A stretch of 64,000 bases of DNA from Rhipicephalus microplus (GCF_043290135.1 NC_134710.1:316694116-316758115); one strand, 5' to 3'. Counted from the stretch's first letter, positions 29,412 to 43,440 are shown. Notes: a model not told the origin generated them from the sequence alone. Numbers and translations are program-made.

Positions 29412-29760
29412 ATTCATTCATCTTTATTTTCTTAAGGAACCTCAAGTTGCTCTTACATGGCGGGTCGGTTATATACAGGCAATAAGGTATTGACAGGTGA
29501 TCAATGTCGTTACATTTTATCTACTTGCAAATAATATTTTGACATCTATTCCTAAGGAAGCAAACAGAGAGAGCACTGCCATATGTTCACGAATATACCA
29601 GACATTAACGAGAACAGGACGCTTCGCTAAAACCATTCTCGCGAACATTGTGACGCGCTCAGCGACGAGTTGCGCCCTGTATACAATTCTTCCCCTCGCT
29701 GCAATATAAATCTCATCGGTCAGGGGACAGCCTTCTAATATTGCAACCCTTCGAAGCAAC
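29412..29760 (-). mobile_element. Probable LINE 3' end, minus strand
   Basis: The plus strand opens TCATCTTTATTTTCTTAAGG and continues with GTTGCTCTTACATGGCGGG. This is similar to the reverse complement of the LINE tail at 33000-33050 (TGTAATGCCCTCGGGCCTTTAAGGATGCAATAAATAAATGA). The following roughly 250 bases could be its 3' untranslated or terminal coding part, but no RT motif is readable. The left edge is clearer than the right. Confidence 0.35.
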
Positions 29761-32249
<2,489 letters not shown>

Positions 32250-32786
32250 CGCTCAGACGCTCTGCGTACGCTTGGTTTTCTGCGCCGTAACCTCAAATCA
32301 GCATCTCCTGACGTTAAAAAACTAGCATACTTAACATACGTACGGCCAAAGCTCGAATACGCATCGTCCATTTGGAATCCATCCCAGGCATACCTCGTTA
32401 GCGAACTAGAAGCAGTTCAAAACCGCGCTGCCCGCTTTATAACCTCACAGTACTCCAGAGAAATCAGCGTCACCGCCCTAAAACAATCAATTGAACTGCC
32501 ATCACTCGCGTCGCGCCGCCTCATCTCGCGCCTATGCCTCCTCCACAGTTTCTTTTTCCGACCCCAATCAAGACACGAACTTTTACAGCCCCCAAACAGA
32601 ACTTCTTCCCGCATTAACCATTCAAACCCCATTGCACGAATCAACGGCCGTACATCCGCAATGAACGACTCCTTTTTCCCCCAAGCAATAACACTTTGGA
32701 ATCACCTTCCCAATACCATTGTTGCCACACCTGACCGCACATCATTCCGTGCAAAATTGGAATCCCACTTTGATTCCACCCATTAA
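32250..32786 (+). pseudogene. 5'-truncated LINE ORF2 C-terminus (CR1/Jockey-like), 179 codons
   Basis: A frame open for 178 residues to TAA encodes the end of a non-LTR retrotransposon polymerase. It contains YVRPKLEYASSIWNP, then LEAVQNRAARFI, then SLASRRLISRLCLLH, then FFPQAITLWNHLP near the C-terminus. These are the usual post-RT thumb and C-terminal motifs of CR1, L2 and Jockey LINEs. There is no start codon and no catalytic FADD region, because the copy is 5' truncated at about 32240. The frame has no stops or frameshifts, which suggests a fairly young insertion. No host function is expected. Confidence 0.85.
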
Positions 32787-33050
32787 CCCGTGGCTGTAAA
32801 TATATTCTACCAACGTACTGTATGTATAATTTGCTTGTGCCTAGTTGTTTGTACTCTAATTCCCAGCCAAAGGGTTTTTTGTGTGTTATTTGATTCATTT
32901 TTGTTGTCATTTTTGACCAAACTACCATATTAGAACTGTAGTGTTTATAATAATTTGTTCAACTTGAATTATACACACTCACAGCGTCATTTTTGCCCCC
33001 CCCCCCTTATGTAATGCCCTCGGGCCTTTAAGGATGCAATAAATAAATGA
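32787..33050 (+). mobile_element. 3' untranslated region and tail of the LINE
   Basis: About 260 bases after the TAA, ending with a C-run, then TTATGTAATGCCCTCGGGCC, TTTAAGGATG and AATAAATAAATGAAAT. The short A/T-rich repeat tail instead of a long poly(A) is characteristic of CR1-like LINEs. The element as a whole is about 32240-33050. Confidence 0.7.
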
Positions 33051-35034
33051 AATTAAAGTCATTCGAGCGCAGCATACAGACCTCGCTTTGTATCTTGCTC
33101 CGGGTCTGTCGGTGACGGCTCGCCGAGTGTACGCAGCGGGGGCTTTTCCACACAGCTGTGACGCCGAAAGGGAAAGCACGAAGGACATCTACGAGACAAA
33201 GGATCGATGTCGCCTCGGCTGGAGGTCGGTTCGTGGGGTGAAGCCGATTGATTGCGCGTTCGTCGGAGGTGTTGAATCGTGAAACGTTCATCGCCATTAT
33301 ACTGCCACCCCCCTTCCTCATCTTTCTACACACCTTTGTGCATTGTTTCATTTATGAGTCGCAATATCTCACATTAGCCTGCGAATCATCGCGGCATCGC
33401 CGTCGCAAGCCGCAAAGCTGTGCGTACGTACGTGTCTCTATTTAAGCGGGATGGTGCATAAGGCTACACCCATTTGCACGCGTCATGTGCCCATTTTCAT
33501 ATTATTTATTTAAAACTGTCTAATAAAGCCTGGCTTAACGTAAATTCGAACTAACAAACTTGTTACTCCGTCATGCTTGAGTTTCTATTCGTTGTTGAGA
33601 AGAACGTTTGTTTTACCAGTGTAGCCAGAACGTGCTTCTAACAGAAACCGGTCGGTGAAATGGAGAAAAAAAAAAAGGATCAACACAGAAGAGGCGTCGT
33701 TTGTCCAGGATGCCTTAAGCTCGAGCCACGTCCCGGGCCTTCGCGACAAGCCTTAGCTGATGCTCGAGGTTTGTAGCTGGCCGTTCGCCATAAGCTAGGT
33801 CATTGCCTTTGGTCATTGGGGAATTTTCTCAAGCGGCATCTAGTTGCTGTCTCTACCGTGCACCGTTCGTGCATGGACGCCGCTTGTGGTCCGCGAATTG
33901 AGCCGTTGGTTGAGCTACAGGTTGCGCCAGCGTCCAATAATAAATGACAACATCGTCAAAACATTCGTCCCAACAACGTGAGCAGAGTTAGTTCCTCCTC
34001 GGCCTTTGGGAGCCATTGTGCACATAACTGAAATGCGCTCTGGGGCAATCCCGCACGCTCTAGGGCGGCTGTGTGGTCGGACGTAGTTCGGGGTGTGCCC
34101 ACCAGCCGCGTCAAAGCTTGGCGACGTAGCGGGGGCGTCGGCGGTCGGCGCCGAAAAGCGCGTCGCGGGCGGCAACCAGCGCGCGCGGAGTTTGCGGGGG
34201 CGGTGGTCGTTGACCCTTGCCGATGCTGTCGTCGTTGCTTCGCGTTTGTCGCGGCCGCGTTACCCAGCCATTTTGCCATGACGCCGTCTTCTCGCTGCGA
34301 CGGTCGTGCACCCCTGTCAGCGAACAAGCACGGTAGGGCTGCTCGGCCGTACCCGCGGCGGTGTCGAGCCTCGCTGCGTCTTCGTTGTTTCCCTCCCCCC
34401 TTCTTTTTTTTTGCCCGCCTTTACGGTTCTTTACGGAGCGATGCGCTGGGATGCATCGACTCCGGAAAGAAGCAGCTTTGTTGTTGCTAGCGCACTCCTT
34501 GTGTTACCATTTAGTCGACCGCGGGTCACGAAGAAAGTAAAGCAAAACTCATGGTTCTGGCACAGAAGGAAGCATACTGAATTTCACAGTTTGTATTTTT
34601 TAACGTTCCGCTTGCCTTTTCGCGTTCTGTTTTGTTCCGGTGCTTGTACCGGGGACTGGATATTTACTCCGTATGTGACATATACGGTTGGCATGGCAGT
34701 TGGCAGCTGTTTCGCTGTCAGTAACGGTTGGACTTGGTAGCTCCTGATAAAATTACCATTAGCCTCCTCATTAGTTCCTTGTTATCACGTTTTATATAGG
34801 CAGCTGTCGTGCAAGGTTCGCCATCCCCAGCGCGAGAAAGCATTCGCAAGCTTTTTCAAACAAGAACGCCATGAAATACAAAAGCTGAGTACGGTCTATA
34901 ACAGTGGACCGTTGTTGCACAGCGTGTTTTAAAGCACGGCGAATTGAAGGGTTTGGATTCTCTTGAAAAAAAAAGGGGGGGGGGGGAGTGCGGGGTGGGA
35001 GGGGGAGGTGTTGTGTGTACTCGAAACACGACAC
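33051..35034. other. Non-coding stretch
   Basis: A GC-rich island lies at 34070-34400 with compositional frames on both strands. An A-run runs directly into about 13 G at 34967-34987. No protein domain or RNA gene is recognised. Confidence 0.4.
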
Positions 35035-35150
35035 ACCACGAGCGTTTTGTTTTCTGTCGTCCTCGGAATGCGGCCTCCGCGGTCGGGATCGCACCCAAGA
35101 CCTCGGGAGCCGCAGCGCGACGCCGCTAAGCATACCGCGCTGGTCAAAAT
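35035..35150 (-). mobile_element. tRNA-derived SINE fragment
   Basis: On the minus strand: GCTTAGCGGCGTCGCGCTGC (A-box region), then GGTGCGATCCC (B box), then GGCCGCATTCCGAGGACGAC, the junction to the SINE body seen in the other copies (CGCATTTCTATGGAGGC type). The 3' body with AAAGAACCCCAGG is missing, so the copy is 3' truncated or strongly diverged. Confidence 0.5.
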
Positions 35151-35967
35151 CAGGCAACACAATGTGGGGCATGCTAGCGTAACATTCCGGAGGATCTCAT
35201 GCAAGTCTCGTGTAAAAAAAAAAAAAAAACTCTACACCAATACAACGGCTGTGGGTTTGTTTGTATTGTTCCCAGAGAGATACAAGAGAGAAAGGCAGGA
35301 AGGTTAACCAACACAAATAGTGTTTGGTGTATTCCTTGTCCCTTTTTGTCAGAATACTGCTTCACATATACGGAATTATAACCAACAACCATGTCGCCCT
35401 ACTTTTAATCTTACTGAACTAGGAACATCTATTATTCTACCATACACTACATCATTGAATAAACTTTACGCGTTATTGTAACGTGAAACACAATTTACAT
35501 CAGAGGCTCCATTGCGATAGGTCTTAAAGGCCCCCTTTTTATGGGTGCTCCCGCAAATATTATTTTGCTGTTTTCCTTCCCTTTTAATCTCCCTGTTTCA
35601 TGCGAGTGACCGCGTAATAGTCGGCAGAAGTTTGAATAGCCTAACATCTATTTGAACTCATCGTTTTGAACCGGTTGACAGTTTCCTGTAGAGATTCTCA
35701 CGGCGCGGTTCAGCTTCGGCCCCAGTGGAGAGCGTGCTGTGCATGCGGTTTGAAATGGCGCGATCACACGTTGTTGTTGCGATCTGGTGGACGTCGATAT
35801 TGTGAGATTTCTTCCGCGCTTACTGGGCTTATATGTACGTGTGGGTAATAGTGTCGTATCCAAGTCATTTTGTTCTCGCGGTGGGGTGGTGGCGTAGCCA
35901 GTGTGTATTTTTAGGTGTAGTTGAAGTCCTGGTCTCTTCACTTCAATTCCGTGTCCCCTCCAAGTGA
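35151..35967. other. Non-coding stretch
   Basis: Contains GAAAGGCAGGAAGGTTAACC at about 35288-35307, which recurs in similar form on the other strand near 41374-41420. No gene is seen. Confidence 0.4.
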
Positions 35968-36155
35968 TTTTAACGCGAAAGTGTTTTATGCGGGAGTCCA
36001 TCAAGACTTTAATGACGTAATTCCGTCACGGACATGGCGTTGATAAAATGGAGGCTACCGGAAGGAGAACTTCCCCTGCCGGCAATCGAGCCTCTGACTC
36101 CTTGGCCTGCGACTATTCGCGCCCGGTGCTGTATCGGCTGAACTAGCGAGGCAGA
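35968..36155 (-). mobile_element. Second type of tRNA-derived SINE
   Basis: On the minus strand the head has CGCTAGTTCAGCCGATACAG (A box) and GAGGCTCGATTGCC (B-box-like). It is followed by a body with CCATTTTATCAACGCCATGT, CCGTGACGGAATTACG and GTCTTGATGGACTCCCGC. The body differs from the AAAGAACCCCAGG family, so this is a separate SINE family or a tRNA-headed composite. Ends are approximate. Confidence 0.45.
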
Positions 36156-36367
36156 TGCGAGGTTCTGTACAAACGCGCCTTATATGTCGCACACATTCGC
36201 TCTCGCAGAGTGCTCTCTTTTGGCGATCGGGGTGGTGCCGGTCTGTGAGCGGTGACGAGAAGTAATGCGGCAGGATACATAGTCCGGCCGTGTTCTGCTT
36301 GCTCTTACGGCCTTCGCGATGCACCAAGAACGTTTTCCTGATGACTTACGCCACCACCTCACGGTAT

Positions 36368-36371
36368 CCGC
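36368..36371. repeat. Target site duplication CCGC, left of solo LTR
   Basis: CCGC precedes the first TGTTATGCC of the solo LTR and recurs at 37052-37055. Confidence 0.8.
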
Positions 36372-37051
36372 TGTTATGCCAGCGAGTCCTCGTCAAACGT
36401 CCGTGCCTCTGAAAAAGGCAATCTGGGTCAAGGCCAGCCCGCAGTCCGCCTGGCGCGATCAACTCGACGGCGTGAACACGCGCGGCGCCTCTCTGGCCCA
36501 CGTGCATTGAGTCAGCTGCGCACGTGACAGCGAGCCGGCGTCCTCGTGTCTGGTGGTCTGACGCATGGCGCGGCGACCCCATTGGAGGAATCTGCCCTGA
36601 CGACCAGCGGCGCTTCTGATTGGACATTTTGGTTGGACCCGGTGTAAATAAAAGAAGCCCTGCGGCGCGTCGCGATCGGCGGTCCTACGAGAGAGGAGTC
36701 CCCATGTCGGAGAGCCGACATGTGTGTGAGTCGGCGGTCTTAGGCGAAAAGTTCACCTATGTATTAGAGAGGAGAGCTCGGCTCTTCGAGTCTCTGTCGG
36801 CCCCAGTGCCGAAATTGTAACGCCTCTGTATATATGCTGTACATAAACCTTGTTTAACTCACCGTCGTCTCGTCCGCTCGTCTTATCAGCTCGGCGCAGA
36901 AGCAGTCGCGAGCTGAGAAACATACGCTACCAAACGGCTGGTGACCTTCCCGGCGGAGTTGAAAGCAGTGGCGCCTTCGGGACCGTGTTGGCGTCGCCGT
37001 CTTTCGCAACAGTGGAGGTCAGCGGTGGGATTCGGAGGTGGCTTCGCAACA
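36372..37051 (+). repeat. Solo LTR of the same retroelement family
   Basis: 680 bp from TGTTATGCCAGCGAGTCC to GCTTCGCAACA, with a 4-bp duplication CCGC on both sides and no internal sequence. It is the expected product of LTR-LTR recombination that removed a full element. U3 holds an inverted CCAAT box near 36617 and TAAATAAAAG at 36645-36654. Downstream, the hairpin CATGTCGG-AGAG-CCGACATG is intact at about 36703-36722. Its U5 end contains only a B-type cassette (GTGGAGGTCAGCGGTGGGAT...), and the A cassette is absent. Confidence 0.92.
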
Positions 37052-37055
37052 CCGC
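37052..37055. repeat. Target site duplication CCGC, right of solo LTR
   Basis: Same as 36368-36371. It fixes the LTR end at CAACA. Confidence 0.8.
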
Positions 37056-37104
37056 GGACGCCAGGCCGCGGTTGTAGAGGCGCTCCCGCTGTGTTCTGGT
37101 GAAG

Positions 37105-37105
<1 letters not shown>

Positions 37106-37172
<67 letters not shown>
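37106..37172. repeat. (AT)n microsatellite
   Basis: About 33 AT units, 51 bases downstream of the solo LTR target duplication. Confidence 0.96.
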
Positions 37173-37176
<4 letters not shown>

Positions 37177-37262
37177 TGGCTTGAGTGGACAAACGTACGA
37201 ACACATTTATCAATTCCCACTTATTGGCCGGGGTCCGGCCTTCGTCAGGGTGGTTTAATCCA
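37173..37262. repeat. Sequence related to one arm of the palindrome at 42945-43102
   Basis: Directly follows the AT array. It contains GGCCGGGGTCCGGCCTTCGT followed by CAGG, matching the centre-proximal part of the palindrome arm (GGCCGTGGCACGACCTTCGT then CAGG). Both copies adjoin (AT)n. GGCCGGGGTCCGGCC is itself nearly palindromic. Confidence 0.45.
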
Positions 37263-40200
37263 TTCTTCAACACGTGAATACGGAGTAAGGACGCATTAAG
37301 CCGTTGCGGATAAAGCTATTCCCGAATAACTTTTGAGTGAGTTGAGATTGCCTTATAGGCCGCTATGCCTGAGTGTGGCTACGTTAAGCCGTTCCAGAGT
37401 AAGACGGTTTAAGCTAATTCAAGTTTAAGGCCGTAAGGGGGAGGCGAGGGAGGAGTCTAGTCAGGCCGTGCGTACCACTTGATAGCGCCGATAGAAAGCG
37501 ATCCGTCGACGACGTAGTTAAAGCATGATGTCCGAGATTGCGCGCCGGCTCGCACTCTCGGAGGTCAGGGTTAAAGTTCTGCTGTACTAAACACAGGCCA
37601 CGCAGGGTTAGTCGCCGTCGACGCAGTCTCGTTCTTTGCCATCCGCTTCGTGTTAGCGTGTGACGGCTCGATGTCGGATTAGTGCAGCTTCCGCATGCTG
37701 CAACGGCGTTTTGCCGCCGATGATAAAAAAGGCAAGGATATCGACGGGCGGATGTCGTGCCTTGGAGGAACGTGGAACGCCTGCACGCGTTCGTGGCTGC
37801 AACTACGACCCTCGCTCCCCCCCCCCCCCTTCCCGTGTGGCCGGACCGCAGTGTGTTGTTGTACGCTCCTGCTCAAGGGTATGTTACCCTATTACACGGG
37901 AGCGCACACCGTGTTTTGTCTCTCCTTAATTTAGGACGCTTTAAAGACGCACATGTCGAGTACCAGCGTTTATTATGTGCTTGCTGGTGCCATGTTTGCG
38001 TGATATTCACCATATGTTGTGTCTAGGTGTAGGTTAACAACTTCAACTATCATAGCGGTAGGGATCATGTGTATTAGTCGTTGCGATGGTGATGTCCACT
38101 GGGCGTCAACGTGGGTGCATTCATGTCAAAGAATGTTACCGCTGCCAAACACCAGTATACGTGGTAATAACTCTCGTTATCGCTATACAAAATAAGCACT
38201 GCTTCTGTGAAGGCAGTTCTCGCTTTCGTGTTGTACCGATTCTTATGACGGAGGGATCAATCGTGTTTGTGTTTTCAAGTTTCGGTAGATACCTAAAAAC
38301 CCACACCTTCAGTCCACCCCCCCCCCCCAACACACACACAGAAAAAGTTTATTTGTGCATGTATGCACAAAGGCATACAAACAGACACGGACATGGATAT
38401 ACAAGAGTCCGACAGTTCGATTCTTCCCCCTCCCTCCCCATAGTTACATATTATCCACGTTACACCATTTGGTAAGGAAGGGGGCACCCCACGACTGAAC
38501 GAGGCTTGCTGATAAGCAGTGCTGTCTTGTGTTGTTTTTTTATTTGTGGTATTCTTTGGTATAAATATATTTTTTTTTCTGGGGTAAGTGGTGAGGGGCG
38601 GTTGTCACGCGCCTGGTTTCATGCCCCTGGCTGGTAGTGATGAGTACAGCATGTAGTGCGTAACTGGGGCTGGCGCCCATGAGAAGCGCTGCCGGGGGTG
38701 CACATTCCGGAGCCTGTCCCCATCGCGGCCGTTAGCTGCTGTCGCAGAAGAAACAAAAAAAGTACACCCTAGCCCAGGGCGAGCAAAAGAGAGACGCATA
38801 CGGAGCGTAAGGGGAGCACGCGCAGTAGTAAAACGCGCACGGCGCCGGGATCGAGTCGAGCGTGGCGAGTGATGCGGAACAGACGGCCTGTCCTGACAGC
38901 AGCAGCACACATGGGTGCTGCGCATTCCCGCATGCATTCCTTTTTCTCACTTTGTTGGCCTTCCCAGACAGCGGTGGCGATGGTCGCGTTTGTGCGACGC
39001 TGATCGTATGCGCTGTACTGTACGCGCGTCCGCGGCCCGCACCAATTGCGACTAATGGAGGCGCGCGCTGTGCTGCGCCGCGAAGCGTTCCTTCTTTGCG
39101 AAGGGCGGACGCGTGCGCTGCCCCCGAACTCTTCCGCGCCCTGCCTAATCGATTTAGTCGCGCACCTGTTGCGCCACTGCTGCCACCGTCCCTCCTTCTC
39201 ACCTCTCTCCTCTCCAGCGCTGCCATTACATACGACCGCTGGGACAGAACAGTGTTGTCTGTTTTTATTTAGTTAGCTCTCTTGTTTTTTTTTGCGGGCG
39301 ACAGGCTTGTGTCACGCGTTTCTGGTGCGTTTCTTTTTTTCTCTCCACTGGCCGAGAGAACTGGAGGTGGCGAAAAACTTTGGCCGAGAGAACTGCGCGG
39401 CACGCAAATGACGCGCGTGTGCACGATTTCCTTCCCATTGTTTCTTCGTCTGCGTGCGCCGCGCTGGCGTGGTCTGATCGTCTTGCCGCGTATGGCAGTT
39501 AAGGTGAATTAGTCTCTTATTTCCGCTCGTCCGCTGTGGCCGTGCCAACATTGCCATCTTGTACACCCGCTACGTCTCTATCTTTTCTTAGTAATGTGAA
39601 CGGAAAGTATGGGCGTGTTCGATAACTGTCGTGTGGACTCGTTTCCACGGCCAGTCTAGCTTTTACGGGAAATTGGATGAGGAAAAAAAAAAACGTATAT
39701 ACCTGCGGAAGTGCCTGGGACCTTGCACGGATAGCGAATGCTTATATACCTATACTGTATATACCTGCCTAATCTCGAAGGTTTGAGGAAGCGGGACGGG
39801 AAAGGGTTGCGGGACTTTTCGATCTCGGGAAAAGTAGGGGGCTGATTTTGTATTCTAAGTTGAAATGCAGTCCTTTGTGTTCTTTTTGAGCGGTGTTTAC
39901 ACTATGCATTCCCTGGCCGTTGCCGCCAAACTTTAGATGTCATTAAGCTAAAGTAGAGCAGGAAAGGCGATAATGACACCAATGCCCATAAATGGCACTC
40001 CAGTGGTGCCCAGCAGAAGCTGCTATGAGGGGATATAGCCCTTTGCGGCCAACTTAAATCATTATTGCGTGAAGGTTAGTGCTGCTGCTGCATGACACTG
40101 ACAGGTATACGAAACTCCGCAACGCAGGGTTGCGTGACTACGTAACCCTCCCCAGTGCTCGATGTAACGATGAAGCGCTGCGCAGTACGCCCATGCTGTA

Positions 40201-42393
40201 CGTGCAGGTGCCATGTATTGTGTAGTGTAGTTGCATTCGTAACTTGAGTGTTTCTGGTCAACGCCTAGTTCATTTATTTCTTTCATTGCCAGTGCAAATG
40301 CGTCTCAACGGGAGCCGACGGTCCACCGCCTTAGTTCAGAAAGTGGTCATGATGCTACGCTTGTTGGGTAGTGCTGGAGTAACTGTATATGCTACCTTTA
40401 GGTAGGGAGCATGTGTACAGCTACTCTACAAGTAGGGTTGCTTGCGTCACACGTGCGTCCAAGCTCTTTTCCGCCGTAGATGCGATAGCCGTGTTTCCAA
40501 CTCCAATATCATACGTCTGTCAGATTTGTTCCTGCGTGCCCCTTCTTTGTGGCTCGAAGCAGTGCCGCCCCCGCCTTATAGCGCTCTTAATGTCAGCGCA
40601 TGCAATAGCGTTGCAGTCATGCTTCCCCATTGGTTGCCCGCATAGTGCCACGAAAGATGACACGTTATCTCAAAACACCGTTTCTTTTACAGAGCCAGCG
40701 TGACCGCCAACATTGTTAACACGAGAAATACAAGACGCCGGCCCGGGTATCTGCACACAGCTGAACAAAAATTTGCGTCATATATATGATGCCCGTCGTG
40801 AGGCACTACATGAGGGTTTCTTTCCCGATGACCGCAAAGCACACACGAAGACTAGGTGATTAGCGAGAGCAGGAAAGGGCTAGAGGAGAGAGTGGTGAAT
40901 GGCTGGATCGGGCGCATCTGGCTGGCTTTGAATAAATAGAGGAGGTGCTGTTCTGGTGTACTGTATCCTTCAATTGCATGCATCGTTCGTAGATTGGTCT
41001 CAACTATCGCTCAGTGTTCACGAATATATTTCGTCGTCAGACTATATATATAGAGAAGTCATGGTAGAAGTTTATAAAGTCTCTAGATTTTGAATTCGCA
41101 GGGTGATGCGCTGTTAAAATTATCACTGGCTGAGTAAATGAGTACGACTAATATTGCATATGGAGCAATGTCGCGCACTTTAAGACAATACTTGAAGTTT
41201 ATCTTAAGTATACTTACCGTTTTCTTGTCCTCGCGGGCGCTGTGTTCCTAATGTAGGATCGCAGTATAGAAGTCTTCGACCACGTTTTTTTTTTCTTTTT
41301 AATAATGTTTCCATTTTTCCTTTTCATTCCCATATTTTCTGACGCCGGTGCAGGGTAGCATACCGGATACTACTATCTGGTTAAACTTCCTCCCTCACTC
41401 TTTTCTCTCTGTCTTTCTATGATTGCGTTCCGTAGAAAGTGCGCGCGTCGTTAATTAATTGAACAAACTTCCGAGGTTTCGCGTGCCAAAAGCGCGATGT
41501 GATTATGAGGTACGCCGTAATTACAGGGAGCCTTGACTAATATTGGCCACCGGTTGTTCTTTAACGAGAGTCTTTTTTTTTCTCCATCTTTCTTTTTTTT
41601 TAAATTTTCAAAAAACACGCGCCGTTGCTTTAACATATTAACATTTCCTGCAAGTTTTCCTGGTGGGATTCCGGCTGCCACCTCCCTGTGCGCTCGCTGT
41701 TCCGCTGCACTTCGTGCAATTATTTGGCCCGCTGTAACAGGAGCACTGCGAACTTTTGTAATCTCCGGAGGTGTCGCGCGAACGGCTCGTTTCCTTTAGA
41801 CGTAGAAACCGAACCCGCTTGAGTCAAAACCTCCGAGGAGGTGAAGCATGCGGGAAGAATTCCGCTGGTCACGTGCACAGCCATCTCGCGCGCACCGCCG
41901 CGGAACAATGGGGAGGAAGTGTGCCGCCGCGCATACATCGCCCGTCGATGACGTGTGTGGTGGCCGATGGCATTTCCATCCTTTCCCCCTTGCCCTGTAG
42001 CAGTGTTCGATGTCGGCTGCCTGGCGAAGCGGTCAGCTTACCCGAAGCGCGCTTGTCGGCCCTCTCGCGTACCGCTGCTGTCCGTCGATGCGCTGTAATA
42101 CGTCGGAAAGATGCCCTGGCATGAATGGTGCGAGTGCCTCGTTGGTCGCTGGGATCCGCGTTCGCGCGCTGTGCATTCCCGTGATGCAAGAGCGTAAATA
42201 CGTTTTCGAATATGTATTTATGTATTTGCGACGCGGTCGCACCTACAGTGGGTCCAGCTGTATGGGGGGGGGGGGGGTTGATTGTGTCGGTGTCTTTGTC
42301 TTGGCACGCACTCTTTGTCAATGATACCCTCTCTGTTCTATTACTAAACTATATAAAAGATAAGCGCAAGTAAAGGGAAACTCCGGATTTCCG

Positions 42394-42396
<3 letters not shown>
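37263..42396. other. Long non-coding stretch
   Basis: C-runs lie at about 37818-37830 and 38318-38329. A CpG-rich block spans 38640-39250, and several T-runs are present. Frames in the CpG-rich block are compositional. No protein domain, tRNA or rRNA is recognised. Confidence 0.4.

Positions 42397-42462
<66 letters not shown>
42397..42462. repeat. (AT)n microsatellite
   Basis: About 33 AT units. A G-run of about 13 lies upstream at 42266-42279. Confidence 0.95.
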
Positions 42463-42466
<4 letters not shown>

Positions 42467-42635
42467 GGAAAAAAGTGTATACCTAAGGGCTCGTTTTTCC
42501 GTGTTTTAACACAATAATAATGAGATCTAACAGACAGTAATGCCAAGGAATGTACAGGGGAAGTTATTAGAACCAATGGAATGTAAATAAGAAGACAGAA
42601 AAGTGGATGAAAAAATAGCCAGCCGTGACCAGGAA

Positions 42636-42847
42636 TCGATTGATTGATTTGTGGGGTTTAACGTCCCAAAACCACCATTTTGATTATGAGAGAGACGCCG
42701 TAGTGGAGGACTCCGGAAATTTTGACCACCTGGGGTTCTTTAACGTGCACCCAAATCTGAGTACACGGGCCTACAACATTTTCGCCTCTGACCAGGAATC
42801 GAACCTACGACCTTCGAATAACGCGTTCGATGCTCTAACCACTGAGC

Positions 42848-42849
<2 letters not shown>
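42636..42849 (-). mobile_element. tRNA-derived SINE (Ruka-like), near full length
   Basis: On the minus strand: head GTAGCTCAGTGGTTAGAGCA (A box), GTAGGTTCGATTCCTGG (B box), then AAAATGTTGTAGGCCCGTGT, then a body with TTAAAGAACCCCAGGTGGTC, TCCACTACGGCGTCTCTC and TTTTGGGACGTTAAACCCCA, then the CAATCAATCA tail at the left edge. The head abuts an AT array, so no target duplication can be read. Confidence 0.8.

Positions 42850-42903
<54 letters not shown>
42850..42903. repeat. (TA)n microsatellite left of the palindrome
   Basis: About 27 TA units between the SINE head and the palindrome. Confidence 0.95.
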
Positions 42904-42906
<3 letters not shown>

Positions 42907-42944
42907 TCAAAAAAGAAATTCTGTGGGTCCGGTGCAAATATAAT

Positions 42945-43098
42945 TAAGAATAAAGGAGCACGCTTACGAAAATTTGATAATTGTTTACTCTACGTTTCGG
43001 CCGTGGCACGACCTTCGTCAGGATCCTGACGAAGGCCGTGCCACGGGCGAAACGTAGAGTAAACAATTATCAAATTTTCGTAAACGTGCTCCTTTATT

Positions 43099-43102
<4 letters not shown>
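42945..43102. repeat. 158-bp near-perfect palindrome, foldback element
   Basis: The two 78-79-bp arms are reverse complements with three mismatches and essentially no spacer. The centre is GGATCC at 43021-43026. Arms run from TAAGAATAAAGGAGCACG inward to CCTTCGTCAGG. The right arm runs straight into a TA array, and the left arm is 41 bases from another. It has no coding capacity. It may be a MITE-like foldback unit or a head-to-head duplication; a related single arm lies at 37173-37262. Confidence 0.9.

Positions 43103-43178
<76 letters not shown>
43100..43178. repeat. (TA)n microsatellite right of the palindrome
   Basis: About 39 TA units starting at the edge of the palindrome. Confidence 0.95.
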
Positions 43179-43180
<2 letters not shown>

Positions 43181-43322
43181 TTTTTATTGTATCCGGTCTC
43201 GTATCAGATATCAAAATTGTGTTGTAAGTTATTTAGTCTGTTGATTGTAAAACGACACAGTGTCAGACGACTGTCTTCGCGTAGGAAGGAACAAAGGTGA
43301 TTCTTAAATGTAAAGGAGATAA

Positions 43323-43440
43323 AAGTGAGCCCCGTAACTGTCTCTGAGGCGGAGGACACCTCAACAGTAGCTCACGGGGAATGGTTGTAAGGAGGGATTA
43401 AAAGGATAGGAAGGAAATAAATGTATAGAGATAGAGAAAA
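43323..43440 (+). repeat. Interspersed repeat copy, paired with 26165-26275
   Basis: Contains AGTGAGCCCCGTAACTGTCT, CACCTCAACAGTAGCTCACG, AAAAGGATAGG and ATAGAGATAGAG in the same order as the minus strand at 26165-26275. It may extend further right, where similarity fades. Confidence 0.65.

Noticed and set aside
38605..39276. Gene in the CpG-rich block
   Set aside because: Frames are open on both strands with Ala, Arg and Pro bias and no domain, which fits composition rather than coding.
42645..42849. Possible true tRNA gene (GTAGCTCAGTGG ... GGTTCGATTCC)
   Set aside because: The promoter boxes are good, but the sequence runs directly into the SINE body and lacks a closing acceptor stem, so it is a SINE head.
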